Shown here: in pieces, positions 9,786 to 18,599 of the stretch | Layout: each line of letters starts with the position of its first letter | Numbering within the stretch: position 1 is the first letter of the stretch | Made by a program: the position numbers and the translations under genes | NCBI RefSeq assembly: GCF_902859735.1 | Contig: NZ_CADIJY010000003.1 | Coordinates: 248,001-312,000 of the forward strand | From: Achromobacter aegrifaciens | Lineage (GTDB): Bacteria; Pseudomonadota; Gammaproteobacteria; Burkholderiales; Burkholderiaceae_B | DNA: 64,000 nucleotides | Reading direction: 5' to 3' | The notes under the pieces: model-generated | Seen by the model: only the letters and a program-made list of their open reading frames with translations | Database searches by the model: none | What the model was told of the DNA's origin: nothing

Positions 9786-10115
9786 TTAATCGCGGTCATG
9801 TCCGCGGCCGCGGCCGTGGTGGTGGTCATGTCCGCGTCCGCGGCCATAGTAATAGCCGCGGTCGTAATAGCGGCCGCCGCCGCGGTAATACACCGGCGCC
9901 GGGTAGACCACCGGCGGCGCGACATACACCGGCGCGGGGCGGTAATAGACGGGCGGCGGGGGCGGCACATACACGGGCTGCGGCGCGACGTAGACCGGCG
10001 CGGGGTATACGATCCCCGGTATGCCGATCGAGATGCCGACGTCCACGCGAGCCAGGGCGACGCTGGAGATCAGCAGACCAGCGGCACCAGCACCAGCGAT
10101 AAGCCATTTTTTCAT
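9786..10115 (-). CDS. Secreted low-complexity protein rich in Pro, Tyr, Val, Gly and His
   Basis: 109 residues from the ATG at 10113-10115 (MKKWLIAGAG), preceded by an AGGTG-type ribosome site; a longer TTG-type start at 10145 is less likely. Residues 1-24 form a classical signal peptide ending SVALA. The mature chain repeats PAPVYV/PVYY units about seven times, then becomes GGRYYDRGYYYGRG and ends with a His/Gly/Arg/Asp tail (GHDHHHGRGRGHDRD) that could bind metal. No enzyme domain is present. Similar short Tyr/Pro repeat exported proteins are common in Burkholderiales, mostly uncharacterised. Confidence 0.7.
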   Translation of the reverse strand: MKKWLIAGAGAAGLLISSVALARVDVGISIGIPGIVYPAPVYVAPQPVYVPPPPPVYYRPAPVYVAPPVVYPAPVYYRGGGRYYDRGYYYGRGRGHDHHHGRGRGHDRD

Positions 10116-10422
10116 CTTGCACCTGCCTGCCGCTTGACGCAGCAAAGTTGAGTATTCGTTGATGCCATTTTCGGGCTTTTCGATCAGGCAGACGTAAGCG
10201 GGCCCGCGTCAATCGCGACAATCCGCAACCGTCCCCGCCCATATGGCATGCGGCTTGCTGCTACGCAACAGCGTGAGTCCGCTCTGATGCGGCCGCGATT
10301 GAAATGGATTGAAATCGCCTGGAATCAGGTGAAGCCGGGTGGCCAGGTTACAGGCAGTCACCATCCGCCCCTGTTTCCGCGTAACGACGTTGCGCGGGCG
10401 CACCAGTTTTTTGGGGCAGGAG
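10116..10422. other. Non-coding stretch upstream of the Tyr/Pro-rich gene
   Basis: About 300 bases between the start of the Tyr/Pro-rich secreted protein and the stop of the ASCH-like gene. It contains a short direct repeat (GATTGAAAT twice near 10296-10316). No convincing promoter, RNA or coding frame is seen. Confidence 0.5.
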
Positions 10423-10935
10423 CTAGGCGTCCCGCTCCCCATCGGCCTGTTGGCGACGGAATTCGACCACCCAGACCCACGGGTTCGCTGCCCAGGCGTG
10501 CGAGCCGTAACGCTCGCACCAGGTCAAGGCGAAGGCGGTCTGCAGCGGCACGCCCGGCAACAGGGCGGAGCTTTGGTACAGGGCTTGCGTGCCTTCGGCG
10601 CGGGCATCGGCTTCGGACAGGGTTTGCAGGCGCTGGACGCGCACCCCCACGATAACGGCGGTGGCGAAGGTATTGCCGGCTTCGTCGGTCAATTCGATAC
10701 TGTCGCCGGATTTTCCAAATGGGCACCTGACCCAGCTGGAGGTCTTGCGCAATTCGGATGGATTATCCAGCGACGGGCCCATGGCCACCCATCTGCCGGA
10801 ATCCGCGGCGTCCGCATACCAGACCGTGGTCAGTTTGGTCGGTTGCGGCTTCAGGATGCGCCGGCTCTGCACTTTACGGCCGTCCAAAACAGCTTGTTTA
10901 AGCGGCTCGCTGAATTGAAGAGACTGCCTTTTCAT
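10423..10935 (-). CDS. Phage-type ASCH-domain-like protein
   Basis: 170 residues. The N-terminus MKRQSLQFSEPLKQAVLDGRK followed by VQSRRILKPQP closely resembles the start of a phage-associated family ('...ILEGRKTQTRRIVKPQP') related to ASCH/PUA-like RNA-binding folds. The C-terminal WVWVVEFRR strand also fits that family. No other phage gene is nearby, so this is a lone 'moron'-like or domesticated gene. RNA or modified-nucleotide binding is an inference from the fold. Confidence 0.6.
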   Translation of the reverse strand: MKRQSLQFSEPLKQAVLDGRKVQSRRILKPQPTKLTTVWYADAADSGRWVAMGPSLDNPSELRKTSSWVRCPFGKSGDSIELTDEAGNTFATAVIVGVRVQRLQTLSEADARAEGTQALYQSSALLPGVPLQTAFALTWCERYGSHAWAANPWVWVVEFRRQQADGERDA

Positions 10936-11126
10936 ACGCTCGCGGTTCCTCCAACGGTCAAAGCATATGCGCCAATGCGGCGACAGCCTGGTCGACGCAT
11001 GCCTACTGTGCGGGCGGTTTGGGCCTGGAATCGGGAAGTATGCCGCCTCAAGGCCATCATGTCAGGCATGAGCTGGATTTATGTGTCTTTTTGAATACGG
11101 CGCGGGGATGTTTGTATACTCGAAAC

Positions 11127-11324
11127 ATGACTACGAACCTGCATGATCTCAAGCCGGGTTACTACTGGTACACCATGGCAAATGACCCGCTCGCCATCAT
11201 TCATATCCATGAGGATGGCGGCGCCACGCTGATGGGTACGGATTACCGCATCGGCGCCGAAGGCGTGGCCGACATGGTCCGCCAGGGTGAACGTTTCTTC
11301 TGGATAGAACCGCCCCAAGCCTGA
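11127..11324 (+). CDS. Small hypothetical protein, 65 aa
   Basis: Starts MTTNLHDLKPGYYWYTM at the ATG 11127; an upstream in-frame extension to 11019 has no good ribosome site. It is a compact cytoplasmic protein, aromatic-rich (GYYWY, FFWIEPP), probably a small beta-sandwich. No family name can be given. It sits 67 bases upstream of the amidohydrolase gene in the same direction. Confidence 0.55.
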   Translation: MTTNLHDLKPGYYWYTMANDPLAIIHIHEDGGATLMGTDYRIGAEGVADMVRQGERFFWIEPPQA

Positions 11325-11391
11325 GCTTGATGGCGCGTGCCGCCTGGTCTGCGCAAGGCCGGCCGCCACGCGCGGCGCCTGGAATCCTGCC

Positions 11392-12588
11392 ATGACCAAT
11401 CTGTTTTTGAAGAATGTCCGCGCCCCGCAAGGAGGCCCGGTGGACGTGCTGGTGCGCGACGGGCGCATTCAGGGTATCGGGCCGGGCCTCGCCGCCGCGC
11501 CCGGCATGCCTGTCGAGGACGGCGCAGGCGCCTTGCTGCTGCCTGGCCTGGTCGAAGGCCATACTCACCTCGACAAGACCACCTGGGATTCGCCCTGGTA
11601 CGTGAACGAAGTGGGCCCGGCGCTGACCGACCGCATCGAGAACGAACGCGTCTGGCGCGCCCGCAGCGGCCATGACGCGGCCAGCCATTCGCGCGCCCTG
11701 GCGCTGGCCTTCCTGCGCGAAGGCACGACCCGCATCCGCACGCACGTGGACATCGATACCGACGCCGGGCTGCGCCATCTGGAGGGTGTGCACGCCACGC
11801 GCCAGGAGCTGGCCGGACGCGTCGAGATCCAGACCGTGGCCTTTCCCCAGTCGGGCCTGCTGGTCCGGCCCGGCACGGCCGAGCTGCTGGACCAGGCGCT
11901 GGCGCAGGGCGCGGATGTGCTGGGCGGGCTGGATCCCTCGGCCATCGACCGCGATCCGGCGAGGTCGCTCGACGTGCTGTTCGGCCTGGCGGACAAGCAT
12001 CACAAGCCCGTCGATATCCATCTGCACGAGCCGGGCGAACTGGGCGCCTTTACCCTGGACCTGATCCTGGACCGCGTCCAGGCGCTGGGTATGCAGGGCA
12101 AGGTTGTCATCAGCCACGCCTTCTGTCTGGGCGGCGTCGACGCCAAGCGGCTGGACGGCCTGCTGCGGCGGCTGGCCGCGCTGGACGTGGCCTTGCTGAC
12201 GACCGCGCCGCCGTCGCGGCCCGTGCCGGCCGTGCGCGCCTGCCGCGAGGCGGGGGTGACGATCTTCGGCGGCAACGACGGCATCCGCGATACCTGGACG
12301 CCTTACGGCAGTCCCGACATGCTGGCGCGCGCCATGCTGATCGGGCTGCGCAACGACCTGCGGCGCGACGACGAGGTCGAATGGGCGTTCGATTGCGTGA
12401 CCGCCGCCGCGGCCCGCGCCTGTGGTTTCAGGGACTATGGCCTGGCGCCGGGCGCGCGCGCCGACCTGGTGCTGGTCGACGCCAGCTGTATTGCGCAAGC
12501 CGTGGCAACGCGCGCGCCGCGCCGCCTGGTGGTGTCGGGCGGCGTGGTCGTGGCGCGCGACGGCCGCGACGCAAACGCACAGGGCTGA
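11392..12588 (+). CDS. Amidohydrolase of the cytosine deaminase/AtzC-like group
   Basis: 398-residue metal-dependent hydrolase. Metal ligands can be traced in order: HxH in LVEGHTHLDK, His in VDIHLHEPGE, His in VVISHAFCLGG and Asp in FGGNDGIRDTW. The C-terminal GLAPGARADLVLVDA strand of the composite beta-sandwich is also present. The group deaminates cytosine, isoguanine or triazines, or hydrolyses related ring amides; the exact substrate cannot be read. It converges on a LysR gene and lies near an enolase-superfamily enzyme and a solute receptor, which suggests a small catabolic island. Confidence 0.85.
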   Translation: MTNLFLKNVRAPQGGPVDVLVRDGRIQGIGPGLAAAPGMPVEDGAGALLLPGLVEGHTHLDKTTWDSPWYVNEVGPALTDRIENERVWRARSGHDAASHSRALALAFLREGTTRIRTHVDIDTDAGLRHLEGVHATRQELAGRVEIQTVAFPQSGLLVRPGTAELLDQALAQGADVLGGLDPSAIDRDPARSLDVLFGLADKHHKPVDIHLHEPGELGAFTLDLILDRVQALGMQGKVVISHAFCLGGVDAKRLDGLLRRLAALDVALLTTAPPSRPVPAVRACREAGVTIFGGNDGIRDTWTPYGSPDMLARAMLIGLRNDLRRDDEVEWAFDCVTAAAARACGFRDYGLAPGARADLVLVDASCIAQAVATRAPRRLVVSGGVVVARDGRDANAQG

Positions 12589-12598
12589 TCTTCCGCGC

Positions 12599-13477
12599 TC
12601 AGTCCAGGCCGAGCTGGGTCTCGGCCATTTCCACGAAGGCCTGCATCAGCGCCGAACGCACGCCGGAGCGCAGCCAGACCGCGCCCACGGTGCGCACCGG
12701 GCATGGCGGCGGCAAGGGCCAGCGCCTGACGCGGGCTGACGGTTCACCGGTGGTCGCCCAATCCGGCAGCAGCGCCACGCCCAATCCTTCCGACACCAGT
12801 TTGGCAATGGAATCGATTCCATCCAGCTCGAAGCGCACGTGCGGCCGCAGGCTGCGCGCACGCAGGTAGTCGTCGGCCATCTTGCCGCCCACCACGCTGC
12901 GGTCATAGCAGATGTAGGGTTCGCGAGCGATGACTTCCAGCGGATCGCGCACCTTCATGTCGGCCGGCGTGACCAGCACCAGCGGTTCTTGCCGCAGGTC
13001 GCGCCAGGCGCAGGTCTTGGGGATGGCGAATAGCGGATGCACCAGCAGCGCGCCGTCCAGTTCGCCGGACAGCACCTTGCCGTAGAGCAGGGTGGTGGGC
13101 GCGGGTTCTATGTAGATTTCAATGTGGGGATGGCGCGCGGTCCAGGCGCGCAGCACGGGCGGCATGATGCCGGTCAGCGCGGTGGGCGTGGCGCCCAGGC
13201 GCAAAGGGCCCGCCGGCAGTTCGGTGTCGGACGCGGCCGAACGCAGGTCGCGCACGTCGCGCAGGATGGCGCGGGCGCGCTCCAGGATCCGCATGCCGGC
13301 CTGGGTGGGCTTCACGGTGCGGCCGGAGCGCGCGATCAAGGCGCTGCCCATGTCCGCTTCCAGCGCGCGCAGGCGCTGCTGCACCGTGGCGGGCGTCAGC
13401 CCCTGGTGGCGCGCGGCCTGGGCGATGGAACCCAGCTCCACCACGTGCACATAGGTTTGCAGAAAGCGCGAATCCAC
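12599..13477 (-). CDS. LysR-type transcriptional regulator
   Basis: 292 residues. The N-terminal winged helix-turn-helix is plain (FLQTYVHVVELGSIAQAARHQGLTPATVQQRLRALEADMG with the usual GSALIARSGRTVKPTQAG wing), followed by a periplasmic-binding-like effector domain from about residue 90. It is divergent from the enolase-superfamily gene across 13478-13635 and is the likely regulator of that gene and the receptor behind it. Confidence 0.93.
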   Translation of the reverse strand: MDSRFLQTYVHVVELGSIAQAARHQGLTPATVQQRLRALEADMGSALIARSGRTVKPTQAGMRILERARAILRDVRDLRSAASDTELPAGPLRLGATPTALTGIMPPVLRAWTARHPHIEIYIEPAPTTLLYGKVLSGELDGALLVHPLFAIPKTCAWRDLRQEPLVLVTPADMKVRDPLEVIAREPYICYDRSVVGGKMADDYLRARSLRPHVRFELDGIDSIAKLVSEGLGVALLPDWATTGEPSARVRRWPLPPPCPVRTVGAVWLRSGVRSALMQAFVEMAETQLGLD

Positions 13478-13506
13478 GAACCAGCTTCTCCTGAAAAGAT
13501 GCTTTT

Positions 13507-13525
13507 TCCATATTCTAAAGATGGA
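13507..13525. promoter_or_regulatory. Possible LysR box between the divergent regulator and enolase-type gene
   Basis: TCCAT-N9-ATGGA dyad containing a T-N11-A core, located in the divergent intergenic region where a LysR protein would act. Pattern match only. Confidence 0.3.
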
Positions 13526-13635
13526 TGAAGATAATTGTTGTTTTCTTTTGCCGGGGCAAGAATACGTTCAGAGCGTTGAGGCCCCGCAAGCCGCGCAGGC
13601 CCCGCCCGACCATCCCGATTACCAAGGAGCCAGTT

Positions 13636-14763
13636 GTGCCCATCATTGAATCCATAGACGTGTGCGCCGCCGCGGTGCCCCTGGACAAGGTCACCTCGTT
13701 TTCGAACCGCACCGTGTCCACGCGGCACTACGGCCTGGTGAAGGTCCGTTCCTCCGACGGCGTGGAAGGCATCGGCTTCTGCTACGTGGGCAGCGCCGGC
13801 GGCGCCATCTTCGAAGCCGCGGTGCAGAACCTGCTGGGCCCCGTGCTGCTGGGCAAGGATTCGCTCGCCGTCGAAGGCCTGTGGCAGGCGATGTACCAGG
13901 AAGCCCTGCTGCAAGGCCGGCAAGGCACGGTAATGCGCGCATTGAGCGCCCTGGACATCGCGCTGTGGGACCTGAACGCCAAGACCGTCGGCCTGCCGCT
14001 GCACAAGTACCTGGGCGCGGTCGAGCTCGAAACCGTGCCGGCCTATGCCAGCGGCGGCTATTACCTCGACGGCAAGACGCCCCAGCACCTGGGCGAGGAA
14101 ATGGCGAGCTACGTGGACAAGGGCTTTCGCGCCGTGAAGATGAAGACCGGCCGCCTGTCCCCGGCCGAGGAAGAGGCGCGCCTGAAGGCGGCGCGCGAGG
14201 CCATCGGCCCCGACGTCGAGCTGATGATGGACTGCAACAACGCCTGGCAGGACGTGACTCAGGCCATGCAGTACATCCGCCGCTTCGAACAGTACGATCC
14301 GTACTTCATCGAAGAACCCTTCGGCCCCGACGACATCGACAGCCACGCCAAGCTCGCGCGCCTGACGCGCCTGCCCATCGCCACCGCCGAGATTGGCTAC
14401 GGCCGCTGGTATCACAAGGAGCTGCTGGACAAGGGCGCAGCCGGCATCCTGCAGACCGACGCCGCCGTCTGCGGCGGCATCACCGAATGGAAGCGCATCG
14501 CCGCTACCGCTGCCAGCTACGGCGTCGTGGTTTGCCCGCACTGGTTCCATGACGTGCATGCGCCGCTGGTCGCCGCGACGCCGAATGCACGCTACGTCGA
14601 ATTTTTCTGGGACGATCAGGTCCTGAACTTCCGCAGGCTGGTCGACCGCCAGTTGACGCACAAGCAGGGGCGCGTGGTGTTGCATCAGGAGCCCGGCCTG
14701 GGCTTCGGCTTCGACGAGCGCATGGTCGAGCGCTATGGCAAGTGGAGCCGGGTCGCTGGTTGA
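13636..14763 (+). CDS. Enolase superfamily enzyme (mandelate racemase / muconate lactonizing type)
   Basis: 375 residues from the GTG at 13636, chosen because AAGGAG at 13624-13629 is six bases upstream; the longer open frame has no such site. Features in order: capping domain; KMK catalytic lysine motif (AVKMKTGRL); metal ligands Asp in MMDCNN, Glu in IEEPFGP and Glu in TAEIGYGRW; a His in CPHWFHDVHAPL suited as the second base of the mandelate racemase subgroup. Members dehydrate sugar acids or racemise hydroxy acids. The Bug receptor downstream fits uptake of a carboxylic acid that this enzyme processes. Confidence 0.88.
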   Translation: MPIIESIDVCAAAVPLDKVTSFSNRTVSTRHYGLVKVRSSDGVEGIGFCYVGSAGGAIFEAAVQNLLGPVLLGKDSLAVEGLWQAMYQEALLQGRQGTVMRALSALDIALWDLNAKTVGLPLHKYLGAVELETVPAYASGGYYLDGKTPQHLGEEMASYVDKGFRAVKMKTGRLSPAEEEARLKAAREAIGPDVELMMDCNNAWQDVTQAMQYIRRFEQYDPYFIEEPFGPDDIDSHAKLARLTRLPIATAEIGYGRWYHKELLDKGAAGILQTDAAVCGGITEWKRIAATAASYGVVVCPHWFHDVHAPLVAATPNARYVEFFWDDQVLNFRRLVDRQLTHKQGRVVLHQEPGLGFGFDERMVERYGKWSRVAG

Positions 14764-14907
14764 GGGCAGGGCGCGCGGCCTGCCGGCCGCGCGCAGCAGC
14801 GCAGGAGCATCGCAGCCAGGCCGCGCCAGACGGCCGCTTGCGGTGAGCGGTGACAGAGTTTCGAGAACCAGTCGCCGGCCATCGGACCGGCGCGCGAGGA
14901 GACAGCA

Positions 14908-15888
14908 ATGCAACGTAGGCAATTCATGACCGGCGCCGCGGCGCTGGGAGCCGCGCTGGTCCTGCCGGCGGCGGCGCGGGCGCAAGACCTGCCGCAGGGG
15001 CCGGTGAAGATCGTGGTGGGCTTTCCCGCCGGCGGCGGCACCGACGTGCTGGCGCGCCTGCTGGGGCAGAAGCTGGGCGTGATGTGGAATATTCCCGTCA
15101 TCGTCGAAAACCGCGCGGGCGCGGCCGGCATCATTGCCGCCGAACAGGTGGCGCGCCAGCCCAACGACGGCAACACGCTGTTGATGGCGCACGTCAACAG
15201 CCACGGCATCGCGCCGGGCCTGCAGCCCAAGCTGGCCTATTCGGTGGACCGCGACTTCACGCCCATCGCGCTGGTCGGAAAGACGCCCACCATCCTGATC
15301 GGCGGCGCCTCTCAGCCCGCCAAGACGCTGCCCGAGCTGGTCGCGCTGTGCAAGGCGCAGCCGGGCAAGATCGTGTTCGGTTCGGCCGGCAGCGGTTCGG
15401 CGCAGCACCTGGCGCTGGAGATCTTCAAGGCCCGCGCCGGGATTGATGTGCTGCACGTGCCCTACAAGGGTTCGGCTCCCTTGATGAACGACCTGCTGGG
15501 CGGCCACGTGCAGTACTGCTTCGAAGGCATGACCACCGCCACGCCGCTGGTGCAGTCCGGCAAGGTGATCGCGTTGGCGCAGACTCTGCTGCAGCGCTCC
15601 AAGAGCCACCCCAATGTGCCGACCGTGGCCGAACAGGGCTATCCCGGCTTCGAGGCCAGCATCTGGTTCGGCATGGTCGGTCCGGGCAAGATGCCCGCCG
15701 CCATGGTCCAGCGCATGAACCAGGACATCGACCGGGCGCTGGCGATGCCGGATGTGCAGGAAAAGCTGGCGCAGGTGGGCGCGGAGGATGGCGGCGGCAG
15801 CGTCCAGCGCTTTGCCGACTTCATGAAGCAGGAGCAGCAGAAGTACGCCCAGACCATCCGCGACGCGAAGATCGTGGCGGAAGGCTGA
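14908..15888 (+). CDS. Bug-family (TctC-like) periplasmic solute receptor
   Basis: 326 residues. The N-terminus MQRRQFMTGAAALGAA is a twin-arginine-like or Sec signal ending AARA. The mature protein starts with the Bug pattern GPVKIVVGFPAGGGTDVLARLLGQKLG and has the VENRAGAAGIIAAEQVA block. Bug proteins bind carboxylates in the periplasm; many, as here, lack adjacent TctAB membrane genes. It follows the enolase-type gene by 144 bases and probably shares its transcript. Confidence 0.92.
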   Translation: MQRRQFMTGAAALGAALVLPAAARAQDLPQGPVKIVVGFPAGGGTDVLARLLGQKLGVMWNIPVIVENRAGAAGIIAAEQVARQPNDGNTLLMAHVNSHGIAPGLQPKLAYSVDRDFTPIALVGKTPTILIGGASQPAKTLPELVALCKAQPGKIVFGSAGSGSAQHLALEIFKARAGIDVLHVPYKGSAPLMNDLLGGHVQYCFEGMTTATPLVQSGKVIALAQTLLQRSKSHPNVPTVAEQGYPGFEASIWFGMVGPGKMPAAMVQRMNQDIDRALAMPDVQEKLAQVGAEDGGGSVQRFADFMKQEQQKYAQTIRDAKIVAEG

Positions 15889-15986
15889 AACGGCGGCTGC
15901 GAGCGGAAATTGATGGAGACACTGCCCCCTCAAAAAGTGTAAAAAGATATAACCTCGCCAGCCGGCGATCCCTGGGGACGGCCTCG

Positions 15987-17573
15987 ATGCCGCGCAAGTT
16001 TGTAATCGGCATCGCCATCGCTCTCGCCGCCGCCGCGGCGCTGTTGCCCATCGGCTTCGCGCTGCACATGTCCTGGTCCCGCGCCGTCGCGGGCGAACAG
16101 CGCTATCTGGACGACCAGGCCCAGCGCATCCTGAGGGACACGCAGGACTTGCTGGACCAGACCGTGACCACGCTGCGCGATCTGGACGGGCTGGCATTCG
16201 AACCCTGTTCACCCCAGCATATCCGCCATATGCGGGCCCTGGCCCTGAGGGACCGGGCCGTGGACGATCTGGCCTACGTGGCGGGCGGCATCGTCCAGTG
16301 CACCACCTGGGGCGTGCCCAGCTACGAAGAGCCGCTGGTTCCGGCCCAGGTCGAACTGGCCAATGGTGGACGCCTGTTGCTGGACGCAGTGCCCGTCTTG
16401 AGCCCCGGCATCAGGATGGTGGCCGTGCGCCACGGCGATTACAGCGCCTTGTTCGAACCAGGCCGGTTCACCGAAAAGGCGCTCACGGACGGCGCGCAAC
16501 TGGCCGTGGTCCTGCCGGGCGTGGGCATGCTGGGCACCCGCAACGACCCCGATCTCGTGCTGGTATCGCAGGCGCTGAATGGCGGCAAGCTGGACATCGA
16601 CGAGGCCTATCTCAGCGCCGTCGCCCGCAATGCGGACCTGGCCGTCGTCCTGCTCGAACCTCAAACCGAAGCGCTGGACATGCTGCCGCGCGAACGCCTG
16701 TTCTGGTTGCCCATGGGGACGCTGGTCGCGGCGGCCATGATCGCGCTGGTCGTCTGGCTGTCGCGCCGGCGCCTGTCGATCGCGGGCGAATTGGCCGCCG
16801 GCATCAGGCGGCGGGAATTCGTCGTCCACTACCAGCCCATCATCGACCTGCGCACTGGCCGCTGCATCGGCGCGGAGGCGCTGGTGCGTTGGATCAGGCG
16901 CGGCGGCAAGACCCTGAGACCTGATCTGTTTATCTCGATCGCCGAGGACAACGGCCTGATGGCCCGCATCACCGAAGAGGTGTTTCGCCTGGTGATCCGG
17001 GATATGGAGGATCTGCTGGGCGAGGACCGGGGGGCGCACATCTCGGTCAACCTGAGCGCCAGCGATCTCAAGGATGGCGGGGCGTTGCGGGTGTTGCAGC
17101 GCATGCTGGAAGGCACGGTCATCGATCCCCGGCAGATTTGGCTGGAAGCCACCGAACGCGGCTTCATGGACGTGGACAAGGCCTGCAGCGTGATCGAACA
17201 GGCCCGGGCGCAAGGCCATGCCGTGGCCATCGACGACTTCGGCACGGGTTACTCCAGCCTGTCCTATCTGCAGCGGCTGCCGCTCGACTCGCTGAAGATC
17301 GACAAATCCTTCGTCGACACCATCGGCACCGATTCCGCGACCCACAAGGTCACGGACCACATCATCGACATGGCCAAGTCGCTGAACCTGTTGACCGTGG
17401 CCGAAGGCATCGAACGCCAGGAACAGGAAGACCACCTGAAAGCGCGCGAGGTGGATTTCGGCCAGGGCTGGCTGTACGGCAAGCCCATGCCGGCGCCGGA
17501 GTTCATCGCTTACTACAAGAAAAACGTGGCCAGCACGCCGCCGCCCAGCCGGCTGCCCGACGCGCGGAGGTGA
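15987..17573 (+). CDS. Cyclic-di-GMP phosphodiesterase, CSS-motif sensor plus EAL domain
   Basis: 528 residues. A membrane helix (about 5-25) leads to a periplasmic CSS-type sensor: CSP at 74-76 and a partner Cys at 105, whose redox state controls this family. A second helix (about 240-260) precedes the EAL domain. Active-site elements are all present: EAL at 297-299, NLSASDL, LEATE at 386-390, DDFGTGYSS from 416, Lys440 in KIDKSF and the VAEGIE glutamates, so hydrolysis of cyclic-di-GMP to pGpG is expected. It is a single gene. Confidence 0.94.
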   Translation: MPRKFVIGIAIALAAAAALLPIGFALHMSWSRAVAGEQRYLDDQAQRILRDTQDLLDQTVTTLRDLDGLAFEPCSPQHIRHMRALALRDRAVDDLAYVAGGIVQCTTWGVPSYEEPLVPAQVELANGGRLLLDAVPVLSPGIRMVAVRHGDYSALFEPGRFTEKALTDGAQLAVVLPGVGMLGTRNDPDLVLVSQALNGGKLDIDEAYLSAVARNADLAVVLLEPQTEALDMLPRERLFWLPMGTLVAAAMIALVVWLSRRRLSIAGELAAGIRRREFVVHYQPIIDLRTGRCIGAEALVRWIRRGGKTLRPDLFISIAEDNGLMARITEEVFRLVIRDMEDLLGEDRGAHISVNLSASDLKDGGALRVLQRMLEGTVIDPRQIWLEATERGFMDVDKACSVIEQARAQGHAVAIDDFGTGYSSLSYLQRLPLDSLKIDKSFVDTIGTDSATHKVTDHIIDMAKSLNLLTVAEGIERQEQEDHLKAREVDFGQGWLYGKPMPAPEFIAYYKKNVASTPPPSRLPDARR

Positions 17574-17588
17574 GGGCGGCAGAAGCGC

Positions 17589-18428
17589 CTAGCGCGCCTG
17601 CGGCTCCACCCAGCCTGCCGTTGCCGAGATCGAGCGGGCTTTTTCACTGAGCAGCCGCGCCGTGTCGGATTGCAGGTCGTCGTCGATGGCGCCCACCGGG
17701 CCCATCAGCGTGATGGCCGCCTTCATCTCGCCCAGCATGTCGAAAATGGGCGCGGACAGCGACGTGAAGTGCGGCAGCAGCGCGTCGCGGCAACGGCTGA
17801 GGTGGTGTTCGAGCACTTCCTCGCGGATGGCCTGCACGTCCTTTTGCGTGTAGGACTTGCCGCCATATCCGTCCGAACCGGCCGAGGCCATTTCCTGTTC
17901 CAGCAGTTCGCGCGTGCTGGCTTCCGGCAGGTGCGCCAGGAAATTGCGGCCCAGCGCCGAGGACAGCAGCGGCAGCACGCTGCCCACGCGCAGTTCCAGC
18001 AGGGGGCGGCTGCGGGCGCCTTCGACGCGGTAGACGATGGTCGGGCCCTTGTTGCCCCAAACGCCCAGGAACACGGTGTGGCCGGTGACCGCGGCCACTT
18101 CGGCCATGATGGGCCGGGCGGTGGTGAATACGTCGAACTGTTCCAGGGCCGCCAGGCCCAGCCGCAGGGCATAGGGACCCAGGCCGTAGTGGCCCGTATC
18201 CGCGTGCTGCTGCACCACGCCGACCTTCTGAAAGCTGACCAGGTAGTAGTGGACGTTGGGTACCGTCAGTTCACAGGCATCCGCGATTTCCTTCAGGGGC
18301 AGGGGGCGGCCGGCCTTGCGGATGACGTCCAGGATCCGGAATCCCACTTCGATCGACTGGATGCCCCTGCGCGCGGCGGCAGGCGCCTGTTCCGCGTTCT
18401 TTTCCATCTTGCCGGCGGGCCTTGCCAT
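17589..18428 (-). CDS. IclR-family transcriptional regulator
   Basis: 279 residues from the ATG at 18426-18428, which has GGAGG just upstream. The N-terminal helix-turn-helix region (SIEVGFRILDVIRKAGRPLPLKEIADACEL) and the C-terminal effector domain (RVGSVLPLLSSALGRNFLAH) match IclR proteins. It is divergent from the MHS transporter-nitrilase-flavin reductase operon and likely controls it through the palindrome at 18543-18574. Confidence 0.92.
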   Translation of the reverse strand: MARPAGKMEKNAEQAPAAARRGIQSIEVGFRILDVIRKAGRPLPLKEIADACELTVPNVHYYLVSFQKVGVVQQHADTGHYGLGPYALRLGLAALEQFDVFTTARPIMAEVAAVTGHTVFLGVWGNKGPTIVYRVEGARSRPLLELRVGSVLPLLSSALGRNFLAHLPEASTRELLEQEMASAGSDGYGGKSYTQKDVQAIREEVLEHHLSRCRDALLPHFTSLSAPIFDMLGEMKAAITLMGPVGAIDDDLQSDTARLLSEKARSISATAGWVEPQAR

Positions 18429-18542
18429 TGCTGCCTCCACTGTTTTTCTGGCGGGAGTGTAGCAGCGGGGCGGACCCTCACCGCCCGGGCGCGCGGGCGG
18501 CTTCGCCGGGTTTCCCCTAGTTTTTCAGGCCCTGGGTTAAGT

Positions 18543-18574
18543 TTGATAATAGTTAATGAATACAGCATTATCAA
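18543..18574. promoter_or_regulatory. Inverted repeat, probable IclR operator
   Basis: Perfect 8-bp arms TTGATAAT (18543-18550) and ATTATCAA (18567-18574) with a 16-base AT-rich spacer, lying 26 bases before the transporter start codon and facing the divergent IclR gene. The region is strikingly AT-rich against its background. Confidence 0.5.
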
Positions 18575-18599
18575 TCTAAAGCGATTGGGGAAAGCAAGC

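Noticed and set aside
10423-10935. Prophage at the ASCH-like gene
   Set aside because: No integrase, capsid, lysis gene or attachment-site repeat is present on either side.
13396-16212. 938-codon open frame on the minus strand
   Set aside because: Antisense to the enolase-type gene and Bug receptor. Its product is His/Arg/Gln-rich without domains, the usual shadow of high-GC third-position bias. The same holds for other long antisense frames, for example 33826-36474 and 60302-62578.
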